Virus record (IMG/VR): IMGVR_UViG_3300048927_000485
Span: 1 to 45,725 of that record
DNA from: a virus
Strand: one strand, 5' to 3'
DNA length: 45,725 nt
Each line of letters starts with the position of its first letter. Positions within the stretch are counted from its first letter, which is position 1. Made by a program: the position numbers and the translations under genes. The notes below the pieces were generated by a model that ran no database searches, had not been told where the DNA came from, and worked only from the letters and a program-made list of their open reading frames with translations. Shown piece by piece: positions 13,715 to 20,798 of the stretch.

Positions 13715-14109
13715 GCGGGCTGTTCGCCGATCGGGTGTTCGCGATGCTGCTGGCCGCGGCCGAGGCGGGCGCGGCGTGCCCGACCAACCAGGAGATCGCC
13801 GACACGCTGGGCATAATGGCGAATTCGCGCGCCGGCGCGGTGATCGCGCAGCTGGAGCGGCGGCGGCTGATCGCGGTCGAGCGGCGCAGCCATATGCGGC
13901 GCGTGACGATCATGCGGGTCGGCGCGCGCACGGCATGGAGCCGGCCGGCGATGGCGATCACCAACGCGATCGACACCGAAGGCTATCGCGGGCCGGTGCC
14001 CGAACATCTGCGCGTGATGCGCGACAGCTGCGGCTGGTGCGGGGTGCGAGCCGATATCGGCTGCCGCCACCGGCGCCGGGCAGGATTTCCCATGGAGAAG
14101 ATTGCGTGA
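13711..14109 (+). CDS. Winged-helix protein with C-terminal Cys/His cluster
   Basis: 132 aa. Residues 4-65 (DRVFAMLLAAAEAGAACPTNQEIADTLG...AVIAQLERRRLIAVERRSHMRRVTI) form a winged helix of the type at the LexA N-terminus. The last 30 residues (RDSCGWCGVRADIGCRHRRR) have CxxC plus Cys-x-His, a probable zinc site. It is likely a transcription or replication regulator; coupled by ATGA and GTGA overlaps. Confidence 0.7.
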   Translation: MSGLFADRVFAMLLAAAEAGAACPTNQEIADTLGIMANSRAGAVIAQLERRRLIAVERRSHMRRVTIMRVGARTAWSRPAMAITNAIDTEGYRGPVPEHLRVMRDSCGWCGVRADIGCRHRRRAGFPMEKIA

Positions 14110-14786
14110 GCTTTTCACGGTTCAACAAGCTGCGGCTGCGCGGATGGCTGCGCGAGAAGCAGGACAATCGTGAGGCGATGCCGTCCAAGCGGTCGATCGC
14201 GCTGCGGCTGGAATTCGGCAGCGAAGCGCTGGTCGACGACATCCTGCGCGAGATGGCGGACGAAGGCATGATCACGCTTCATGAAATTCCCTTCGAAGCC
14301 ATGGGTGAGGCGCGCGGCACGATCCCGCATATCACCGTGCCCGACCTGGCCGAAGAGGTGAGCAATCGCGCGCCGAAGGTGCGCACACAGAATACCCAAG
14401 GGGCGTCTGGTACGGCTCGCAAGGCCCCCAGCGCGGCATCATCGGGTGCCGCCAAGCGGATTACAGATCGCGCCCCATCGAACCGGCCGGCATCCCCCCC
14501 GCCGGCCGATCCGTCACCGGCAAAGGAGGGCTCTCCGGCCTCGCCTGAACCGGTGGCGGAGGCGCCGCCGCTTCGTGCCCCCGAGGCGGCGGCGCATGGA
14601 ATCGAGCGTGGCCCCGACCATCCGATGGCGGTGGCATTCGAGCGCGGGCGCAAGCCGCGGATCGAGGCGGACGTGATCCGCGCCGCGAAGGCCAAGAGCG
14701 TGCCGCTGGATCAGTTCGTCAGCGACCTGATCAAGCTGGGATTTGCGCAGTGGTGCCGCCTGGAAGCGGTGGGAGAGACGAGATGA
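14106..14786 (+). CDS. Hypothetical protein with Pro/Ala-rich linker
   Basis: 226 aa from the GTG at 14106, which overlaps the previous stop (GTGA). An N-terminal helical domain (SFSRFNKLRLRGWLREKQDN) is followed by a long low-complexity Ala/Pro/Ser linker (about 95-160). The C-terminal domain reads IEADVIRAAKAKSVPLDQFVSDLIKLGFAQWCRLE and resembles a helical or ribbon-helix-like DNA-binding unit. It may load or tether replication proteins; not recognised as a family. Confidence 0.65.
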   Translation: MSFSRFNKLRLRGWLREKQDNREAMPSKRSIALRLEFGSEALVDDILREMADEGMITLHEIPFEAMGEARGTIPHITVPDLAEEVSNRAPKVRTQNTQGASGTARKAPSAASSGAAKRITDRAPSNRPASPPPADPSPAKEGSPASPEPVAEAPPLRAPEAAAHGIERGPDHPMAVAFERGRKPRIEADVIRAAKAKSVPLDQFVSDLIKLGFAQWCRLEAVGETR

Positions 14787-15010
14787 GCATCGATATGCCC
14801 GACGATCGGCGCTGCGACGCCTGTGGAAAGCCGGTTCCGGCGGATGCCGTTCTGCGCACCGACAATGACGGCTTCACGGCCTGCGTGCCTGCATTCCCGC
14901 GTTCCGAGCATGACGACCGTCCGATGGAGGGTATCTTCTATGACACCGATCCCGCCACGATCGTCCCCTTCGTCGCGGCGCAGGGGACGCCATCGCGTCC
15001 GACGCGATGA
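14783..15010 (+). CDS. Small zinc-finger-like protein
   Basis: 75 aa, ATG in an ATGA overlap. The N-terminus RRCDACGKPVPADAVLRTDNDGFTAC contains CxxC and a later Cys, part of a possible zinc ribbon. The C-terminal part is acidic and Pro-rich. It directly precedes, and overlaps by four bases, the primase gene. A role as a replication accessory is a guess from position. Confidence 0.6.
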   Translation: MSIDMPDDRRCDACGKPVPADAVLRTDNDGFTACVPAFPRSEHDDRPMEGIFYDTDPATIVPFVAAQGTPSRPTR

Positions 15011-16251
15011 ACGAGCGGGAACAGGCGTTCCGGGCACGCGTCGCCAAAGTGCTGGACAAGGCCGATATCGTGGCGGTGGTGGGCGGGGCCGTGAAGCTCG
15101 GCCTGGGGCGGACGCCCCGCGGCAAATGCCCGTTCCACGGCAGCAACAGCGACAGCCTGACGGTCTATCCCGAGCCGCGCAAAAGCGGGACGCCCTATGC
15201 CCATTGCTGGGGCTGCGGATGGCATGGCGATGCGATCAAGTTCGTCGCGGATTTCCACGGGCTGCCGTTCATGGACGCGCTGGTGCGGCTGGAGGGCGAC
15301 CATGGGCTGGACGGGCTGGCGGCGCAGCCGGTGCGGCGGGAGCGCGCGCCGCAGGTGCGATCGACGCGCGAGCGCGAGCTGGTCGACGCGGCGACGCTGG
15401 GGCGATTCATCTGGGATACGGCGACGGCGGACGGCGACGCGGTGCGGACCTATCTGCGCGGCCGGGGCGTGCCGGCGGGCGTGCTGACAGACGATCGGCT
15501 GCGCGACTTCCGCCTGTGCCGGGTGGCGCCGATCGTGCCGTGGGAGGTCGGGCGGCGCCCGACCAGCGTGCCGACCGCACCGGCGATCGTCGGTCTGATC
15601 CGGCGGCCGGTGGACCCTGACGGCGGGCCGAGCTGGCGGCCGATCGGCATGCACGTCACGTTCCTGACCCCCGACTGCACGGCGAAGATGGCGCGGATGC
15701 GGGCGGACGGATCGCCCTATCCGGCGCGCAAGATGCTGGGCGCGGCGCGGGGCGGATGCATCGTGCTGGGCCGCTACCAGGCGCACGTTCCGCTATTCGT
15801 GGGCGAAGGTAACGAGACGGTGCTGTCGGGCATGGCGCTGGCCGAGGCGCCAGAGGATGCATGTGGGCTGGCGGCGCTAAGCCTCGACAATCTGCAGGGC
15901 CGGCCGCTGCGCGCGCGCAAAGGTGCGCTGCCGCTGTACGACCTTCGCCCCGATCCGGCCAACCCGGCGCTGGCATTTGCGCACGACGGGCCGGTCACGG
16001 GACTGATCGACGCCGACATGAAGCCACTGCGCGGTGTGCGTGATCCCGCGACGGGTGGGTGGCGGGGCGAGGACGTGATTGAGGCGCGCGGAGCGCGGCC
16101 GATCGCGCGCACGATCAGCACGGCCGAGCGGGCGGCGATCTGCGCGGAGCTGTTCGTGAAGAGCTGGCGGGCCGCCGGCTCGCGGCGCGTGACTGCCGCC
16201 AGGCCGCCGATGGGGATGGATTTCAATGACCTGGGGAGAGCGGTGGCGTGA
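15007..16251 (+). CDS. DNA primase, CHC2 zinc finger plus Toprim domain
   Basis: 414 aa. The N-terminal zinc finger has Cys41 and His44 (CPFH) and Cys67 and Cys70 (CWGC), followed by HGDAIKFVADFHG, as in DnaG-type CHC2 domains. The Toprim-type catalytic part has Glu267 in FVGEGNETVLSGM and Asp335/Asp337 in LIDADMKP. It should make primers for phage DNA replication, working with the P4/D5-type helicase two genes downstream. The length suits compact phage primases that lack a fused helicase. Confidence 0.9.
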   Translation: MNEREQAFRARVAKVLDKADIVAVVGGAVKLGLGRTPRGKCPFHGSNSDSLTVYPEPRKSGTPYAHCWGCGWHGDAIKFVADFHGLPFMDALVRLEGDHGLDGLAAQPVRRERAPQVRSTRERELVDAATLGRFIWDTATADGDAVRTYLRGRGVPAGVLTDDRLRDFRLCRVAPIVPWEVGRRPTSVPTAPAIVGLIRRPVDPDGGPSWRPIGMHVTFLTPDCTAKMARMRADGSPYPARKMLGAARGGCIVLGRYQAHVPLFVGEGNETVLSGMALAEAPEDACGLAALSLDNLQGRPLRARKGALPLYDLRPDPANPALAFAHDGPVTGLIDADMKPLRGVRDPATGGWRGEDVIEARGARPIARTISTAERAAICAELFVKSWRAAGSRRVTAARPPMGMDFNDLGRAVA

Positions 16252-16424
16252 GCGAGGAAAATCCGGACGGGCTCTTCGGGGCGCTTCCTGAGCAGCGGGA
16301 TTCGAGACAGCGGGTCGCCGACGAACCTGTCCGGCACTGTCGCCTCTGCAAGGTTGTGCTGATGAAAGATGATTATCTGGCCCATCGGCTGTGCGCGGAA
16401 TGTGAAGCGGCTGCGGAATGGTAG
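16248..16424 (+). CDS. 58-aa zinc-ribbon protein
   Basis: A short gene that starts at a GTG overlapping the primase stop (GTGA) and ends inside the next gene's start. The C-terminal half has CRLCK and, 15 residues on, CAECE: two CxxC pairs that would form a zinc ribbon. Codon use is like its neighbours. It is probably a small nucleic-acid-binding replication accessory. Confidence 0.65.
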   Translation: MSEENPDGLFGALPEQRDSRQRVADEPVRHCRLCKVVLMKDDYLAHRLCAECEAAAEW

Positions 16425-17296
16425 GACCTTCCATCCCGACGCCTGCGGCCGATCCGTATCAATCTGCGCTCGCGCTGATGCTGGAGCATCAGAAGGCGTC
16501 CGCGTCTTGGCTGCAGCGCCAGCTGCGCATTGGCTACAGCGAGGCGGCGCGCCATGTCGAGCGGGCCGAGCGAGAGGGCTATGTCAGCGCTCCCGACCAT
16601 GTCGGCCGGCGGACCGTACTGCGCCCGCCATCGGCGACCATGCCGGCTTCATCGGCCGAGCCGCCACTTTGGGAGCGTAACGCCGGCAAATATGACGTGC
16701 CATCGTCTGGCCTACCCGCCGCGGCGACGCCCCCACGGGCGCCAAGACGACTGCCCATCCCGCCCATCGATGATGATACCGGTGCGAGCGATGGCGCTGA
16801 CGATGATGGGCCGAGCGATATCGAAGCGCTGGCGGAAGAACTGGTCGAGCGCTTCGGACTCCGCGACGCGGCCGGGCTGGTCGCGGCGATCGAGGAAGCG
16901 CGCGCGCTGAAGGAGTTGGCCAGCGCGCCGGACGGCGCGGAGCCGGCGGTGGCGCACCTGTTCCAGATCGTCGAGCGGGCGGAGGTGTTGTTCGCCGAGC
17001 GCCAGGCAATCGCCGATAAGATCGGCGATCTGTTCAAATTCGCGAAATCGCTCGGCTTCAACGTCGCGGCGATCCGGGCGTGCATCAAGGCGCGCACGCT
17101 TCATCCTGAATTGCGTAAGATGCAGGAGGCCGAACTGGAGGTGTATCGGCAGGCGCTGGGCATCGAAGGGCCGTCGATCTCGATCGCGCTGCCACGGGCG
17201 GAGGTGGCGCCGGAGCCGCGGAAGATGGCGGTCAGCGGCGCACGGGCGCGGGCGATCGCGCTCGCTGCGCTGGCACACCAGGCGCGACTGGCATGA
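16418..17296 (+). CDS. FtsK-gamma-like winged helix fused to a GapR/DUF2312-like domain
   Basis: 292 aa. Residues 11-68 match the gamma domain of FtsK/SpoIIIE, the winged helix that reads polar DNA motifs: PYQSALALMLEHQKASASWLQRQLRIGYSEAARHVERAEREGYV. A linker rich in Pro/Asp follows. Residues about 180-250 match DUF2312, the GapR family of alphaproteobacterial nucleoid proteins that clamp overtwisted DNA: LFAERQAIADKIGDLFKFAKSLGFNVAAIRACIK, then EAELEVYRQALG. No ATPase domain is present. Placed between primase and helicase, it may mark the origin or stabilise overwound DNA ahead of the fork. The domain calls are from pattern memory, the combined role is inference. Confidence 0.75.
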   Translation: MVGPSIPTPAADPYQSALALMLEHQKASASWLQRQLRIGYSEAARHVERAEREGYVSAPDHVGRRTVLRPPSATMPASSAEPPLWERNAGKYDVPSSGLPAAATPPRAPRRLPIPPIDDDTGASDGADDDGPSDIEALAEELVERFGLRDAAGLVAAIEEARALKELASAPDGAEPAVAHLFQIVERAEVLFAERQAIADKIGDLFKFAKSLGFNVAAIRACIKARTLHPELRKMQEAELEVYRQALGIEGPSISIALPRAEVAPEPRKMAVSGARARAIALAALAHQARLA

Positions 17297-18930
17297 GCGG
17301 CGCCATGATCCCGATGCCGGTCGACGATCCGCTGCAGAGCGCATGGCTGGACACGAACGACCTGGGCAATGCCGAGCGGCTGGTGCGGCTCGCCAAGGGA
17401 CAGCTGCTATGGGTCGATGATCTGGGCTGGGTCGGATATGACGGCCGGCGCTGGTCGGCCCGCGACGGCGAGCGGATGGCGACCAAGCTGGCGCACGACG
17501 TGGCGCGGCATATCGATGCCGAAGCGATGGCCCTTAATGAAATCGCGGAAGACGTTGCGGCGCTGGAGCGCGCGTTCGGATGGGCGGTGCCGGTCGAGGT
17601 GGCGAAGGACCGGGTGATCGCGCTCCGCAAGCATGCGGTCAAAAGCGGCAATGCGACCGCGACCGCGGCCATGCTGAAACAGGCGCAGACGCTGATTTCG
17701 GCCCGGCGCGAGGAATTCGACACCGATCCGCTGGCGCTGAACGTCGCGAACGGCACGATCCGCTTTGCCCCGGCCGAGGGTGGTGGGTGGGAGGCGCGGC
17801 ACGCGCCGCATGACCCGACCGACCGGATGATGCAGATGGCGGCGTTCGTCTATGACAAGGATGCCGCCTGCCCCGACTGGCGCGAGCGGATGGAGCTGGT
17901 GCAGCCGAACCGCGAGCAGCGGCGGCTGATGCAGATGGTCTACGGCTATATCCTGACCGGGCTGACCAGCGAGCAGAAGTGGTTCATCTTCCAGGGGCGT
18001 GGCGGCGACGGCAAGTCGCTGACGAACGACGTGATCGCGCGCCTGATGGGCGATTATTACCGCCACGCCGGCGTGGAGACGTTCCTGCAATCGGGCACGC
18101 AAAAATCGGGCAGCGAGCATTCGAGCGACCTGGCGCGGCTGCAGGGCGATATCCGCCTGGTGACGTGCGACGAGCCGACGGCGCGATCGACATGGAACGG
18201 CACCCGGCTGAAACAGGTGACGGGCAGCCTGATCACCTGTCGCGCGATGCACAAGGCCGAGATCGAATATAAGGCGCACTGGAAGCTGATCGTGGAGGTC
18301 AACCCGCTGCCGGCGGTGCCGACCGACGACGACGGCTTCTGGCGGCGCGTCGTCGCGATCCCGTGGTCCTACCAGTTCGACAAGGGCGGACAGGCATCTG
18401 TGCCGTTCGAGCAGCTGGCCGACCATTTCGTGAACGATGAGGGCAGCGGGATCCTGAACTGGATGATCGCGGGCGCGCTCAAATGGCTGGAAACGCGCCG
18501 GCTGCCGATCAGCGAGGAATCGGCCACGTTCACGCGCCAGTATCGCCAGTCCGTCAGCACGATGGGCGAATGGTACATGGAGTGTTGCGAGGTGGGCGAC
18601 CGCGAGGCGCTGACCCCATCGGGCGACCTGTACGCGTCGTTCAAGCAGTATTGCGAGAATGCCGGCGCGGAGAAGGTGCCCAGCCAGACCGCGCTCGGCC
18701 GGTGGCTGCGCGACAAGCAGCATGAGGAAAAGAAGGATCGGACGGGCAAGCGCCTGCGCAAGGGCATCCGCCTGCGCGAGGGCGCCCCACTGTCCGCCGC
18801 GCCCGACCGCGCCGACGCGCCCGACCCCGCTAACCCTAACAGTGGGGTGGATGGTCGGGGGGCGCCGCAGGCGCCCGCGTCAAATTGGCGGGATGACGAT
18901 GACGACTTCGGTGGCGGGTGGCCCGAATGA
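17293..18930 (+). CDS. P4/D5-type primase-helicase (replicative helicase)
   Basis: 545 aa, ATG in an ATGA overlap. The C-terminal superfamily 3-type ATPase has Walker A GRGGDGKS (235-242), Walker B with Asp293-Glu294 (IRLVTCDEP), and a sensor-like VEVNPLP after KLI. The upstream part (to about residue 210) is the D5_N-type domain that precedes the ATPase in phage and plasmid primases of the P4 alpha/D5 group. The tail (about 500-545) is low-complexity Ala/Pro/Asp. It should unwind DNA at the phage origin, possibly the repeat array directly downstream. Confidence 0.93.
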   Translation: MSGAMIPMPVDDPLQSAWLDTNDLGNAERLVRLAKGQLLWVDDLGWVGYDGRRWSARDGERMATKLAHDVARHIDAEAMALNEIAEDVAALERAFGWAVPVEVAKDRVIALRKHAVKSGNATATAAMLKQAQTLISARREEFDTDPLALNVANGTIRFAPAEGGGWEARHAPHDPTDRMMQMAAFVYDKDAACPDWRERMELVQPNREQRRLMQMVYGYILTGLTSEQKWFIFQGRGGDGKSLTNDVIARLMGDYYRHAGVETFLQSGTQKSGSEHSSDLARLQGDIRLVTCDEPTARSTWNGTRLKQVTGSLITCRAMHKAEIEYKAHWKLIVEVNPLPAVPTDDDGFWRRVVAIPWSYQFDKGGQASVPFEQLADHFVNDEGSGILNWMIAGALKWLETRRLPISEESATFTRQYRQSVSTMGEWYMECCEVGDREALTPSGDLYASFKQYCENAGAEKVPSQTALGRWLRDKQHEEKKDRTGKRLRKGIRLREGAPLSAAPDRADAPDPANPNSGVDGRGAPQAPASNWRDDDDDFGGGWPE

Positions 18931-19175
18931 TGGCGCGGCACGGCCACAAGATGTTGCGTCAGGCGGTGACGGCAGGCGCGCGAGAAACCCGCCGTCAACC
19001 CGCCGTTTTCGCCCTGCTGACGGCGGGTTCTGGCATGACGGCGGGTTCGGTCGGATCGCTGGAAGCGCGGCAAAGCGGGCGAGGCCGGCGGGTTTCGGGG
19101 GTGAAGAACGGCGGGTTCGTGACAGACGCGCCGTCGCCGCAAGTCACTGAAATACCGCGATTGACGGCGGGTTGA
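18927..19175 (+). CDS. Doubtful short frame across the iteron array
   Basis: 82 codons starting in an ATGA overlap with the helicase gene. From about residue 20 the sequence is a translation of the GACGGCGGGTT repeats (TAGSG, TAGSV and similar). The overlap favours translation; the repeat content suggests that the DNA, not the protein, is under selection. It might be a real small protein truncated within the array. Confidence 0.3.
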   Translation: MMARHGHKMLRQAVTAGARETRRQPAVFALLTAGSGMTAGSVGSLEARQSGRGRRVSGVKNGGFVTDAPSPQVTEIPRLTAG

Positions 19176-19261
19176 CGGCGGGACGGCGGGTTTTCGGCAA
19201 GTTGGCCGGCTAAGGTGGGCGGGCAGGCATGTGCGCGACCAAACCCGCTCAACCCGCCGTC
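18986..19261. repeat. Iteron-like array, candidate replication origin
   Basis: Consensus GACGGCGGGTT. Direct copies at 19019-19029, 19037-19047, 19084-19094 (GCC variant), 19107-19117 (AAC variant), 19163-19173, 19174-19183 (GGGA variant) and 19182-19192. Inverted copies (AACCCGCCGTC or near) at 18986-18996, 18997-19007 and 19251-19261, with a partial one at 19242-19250. That is about eleven copies in 276 bp, in two orientations with uneven spacing, directly behind the helicase gene. Iteron arrays next to replication genes are typical of origins bound by initiator proteins. Confidence 0.75.
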
Positions 19262-19303
19262 ATCATGTGAACAGGTCTTTCTTCAAGATTTAGGGTGGTG
19301 GTG

Positions 19304-19801
19304 ATGGGGATGATGGAAACAGCAGGGGCGATTGCGGTGTGGACGCCCGGCGCCGTGCAAGAGCGGCTGGTGGAGGCGTTCGAATTCCTCGATCGGCATG
19401 TGCCGAGCGGGCGCTACCCATTCGCGGGCGACGGCCCGTGGAGCCTGGTGGTGCGGGACAACCGGGCGGCGGCGCAGGTGGACGGCGAGGTGGCCGACTA
19501 TGTCGAGCCGGAGAGCGACCGCGAGGTGAAGCGGCGCGTCGGCCTGCGATCCGCCGAGGTGGACCGGATGGAGGCGACGCTGGCATGGGGCGCCTATCTC
19601 GATGAAGCGCGGGGCGACCGGCGACTGGTGGGCATGGTGTGCATCGCCATCGCGAACGAGGGCGGGCAGATCGACTGGCAGGCGGTGAAGCGGAAGCTGG
19701 CCAGTCCGCGCAGCCCGAATGCGCTCCGCATGCGCTACAACCGGGCGATTTCGACCATATGCCGTGCGCTGACCAAAGCGCGGGTGCCGGTAAGCCTTTG
19801 A
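19304..19801 (+). CDS. DUF6362-like protein, possible late regulator
   Basis: 165 aa from the ATG at 19304 (further ATGs at 19310 and 19313 are possible). The opening WTPGAVQERLVEAFEFLDRH is how DUF6362 proteins begin as I recall them. The C-terminal half, with RRLVGMVCIAIANEGGQIDWQAVKRKLASPRSPNALRMRYNRAISTI (about 109-158), looks like a sigma/helix-turn-helix fold. It stands alone between the iteron array and the non-coding gap before the terminase genes, a typical place for an activator of late genes. That role is inference. Confidence 0.65.
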   Translation: MGMMETAGAIAVWTPGAVQERLVEAFEFLDRHVPSGRYPFAGDGPWSLVVRDNRAAAQVDGEVADYVEPESDREVKRRVGLRSAEVDRMEATLAWGAYLDEARGDRRLVGMVCIAIANEGGQIDWQAVKRKLASPRSPNALRMRYNRAISTICRALTKARVPVSL

Positions 19802-20192
19802 TGTCGGCCCCTAAAATCCCGCAATCCCTAAAATTCGCACGATGCAAAATAAAGGGTGTTCGTTTTAGGGGTCAGCCGGGTGTATTTCTTGCCATGCTGG
19901 GGCGAAGCTGTGGCCCCGTAGCGGCAGCCGCATCCATGAGCCCGACCACCTCCGCGACGATCGATGTGCCGGCCACCGGCCGCGTCGCATCTGACCGGCG
20001 GGGCGGCGCGAGCGGGCGGGTCGGCATCCGCGACGGGCGGGGCCGAGCGGCCGGGACCGATCAAGCCGGTCGAGGTCGACCACCCCTTTGGGTCCTTCCT
20101 GGGCACCTCGCGTATGCGGGGCGCAAAGGCGCAAAGCTCGTGACTAAGCCGATTTTTTGGCCGGCTTGCGTTTATCTTTCGGTTTATCTTCC
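19802..20192. promoter_or_regulatory. Non-coding gap before terminase: late promoter and/or cos region
   Basis: Between the DUF6362-like gene and the terminase there is no convincing gene for 390 bp. The octamer CCCTAAAA occurs at 19809-19816 and 19826-19833, and inverted at 19863-19870, in an A/T-rich pocket. A second A/T-rich patch at 20146-20190 contains an inverted repeat AAGCCG/CGGCTT and a tandem TTTATCTT. In lambda-like phages with GpA-type terminases the cos site and terminase-binding repeats lie right upstream of the small subunit gene, and the late promoter also has to be nearby. I cannot tell these functions apart by eye. Confidence 0.5.
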
Positions 20193-20196
20193 GTGA
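19936..20196 (+). CDS. Doubtful reading frame ahead of terminase
   Basis: 86 codons from the ATG at 19936 whose stop overlaps the terminase small-subunit GTG (GTGA), the pattern seen at most gene junctions here. However, the translation is Arg/Gly-rich and ends in an aromatic patch that looks like shifted A/T-rich control DNA. I keep it only as a possibility. Confidence 0.2.
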   Translation: MSPTTSATIDVPATGRVASDRRGGASGRVGIRDGRGRAAGTDQAGRGRPPLWVLPGHLAYAGRKGAKLVTKPIFWPACVYLSVYLP

Positions 20197-20798
20197 TCGG
20201 CACGCTGGCCGAGCTGGCGGCGCTGCCGGGGATGCCTTCGGAACCGACGCTGCGTCGGATGATCGACGGCGACCCCGAATTCGCGGGGATCATCAAGCGG
20301 GCCAACGGCAAGGGCGACGCGTTCGAAATCGATCTGCCGGCGGCGGCGCGGTACGTTCAGACGCTGGACGAGCGGAAGCGCGAAGCCGAACGGGCGCGGC
20401 TCGAGCAGATGGCGCAGCTGGGGCTGGAGCTAGGCCTGGGCAGCGCCGCGCAGGCGCAGCCTGGATTGACGGTCGCCGAGCGCAAGGCGCTGCTGGAGGA
20501 AGAACTTGTCGCCAACAAGCTGGCGCGCCTGCGCGGCGAGCTGGTGGCAAAATCGTCGGTCGAGGATGCGATCGGCCAGCTGCTGGTGTGGCACCGGCAG
20601 CAATCGGAAAGCTTTTCAGCCCGGCTGGGCAAGCGCGTCGATCTGCCCCGTTCGCTGCAGATCGAGATCGACACGATGATGAATTCGGACCTGGCCGAAC
20701 TGGCGAGGCGGATGCGGACGCTGGCGGAGGTGGAGCCCGAACCCGATGGCGACGCAGGCGACCTTGCTGGCGCCGCGGTGGAGCATTCCGCCGTTTGA
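20193..20798 (+). CDS. Terminase small subunit (Nu1-like)
   Basis: 201 aa from the GTG at 20193; a TTG at 20157 would add 12 residues. The N-terminal part (TLAELAALPGMPSEPTLRRMIDGD) is a winged-helix/excisionase-type DNA-binding unit as in Nu1-like subunits. The middle is a long charged coiled coil (residues 60-130), and the C-terminal part probably contacts the large subunit. Overlap by 53 bp with the large-subunit gene is usual in this family. It would bind cos and start packaging. Confidence 0.8.
   Translation: MIGTLAELAALPGMPSEPTLRRMIDGDPEFAGIIKRANGKGDAFEIDLPAAARYVQTLDERKREAERARLEQMAQLGLELGLGSAAQAQPGLTVAERKALLEEELVANKLARLRGELVAKSSVEDAIGQLLVWHRQQSESFSARLGKRVDLPRSLQIEIDTMMNSDLAELARRMRTLAEVEPEPDGDAGDLAGAAVEHSAV

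Noticed and set aside
18986-19261. CRISPR array
   Set aside because: Repeats are 11 bp, in both orientations and with uneven, often very short spacing; no cas genes.
20144-20203. Lysine-rich minus-strand peptide EDKPKDKRKPAKKSA before the terminase gene
   Set aside because: Only 19 codons, no ribosome binding site, antisense to the terminase start; most likely chance in an A/T-rich control patch, though it looks oddly protein-like.
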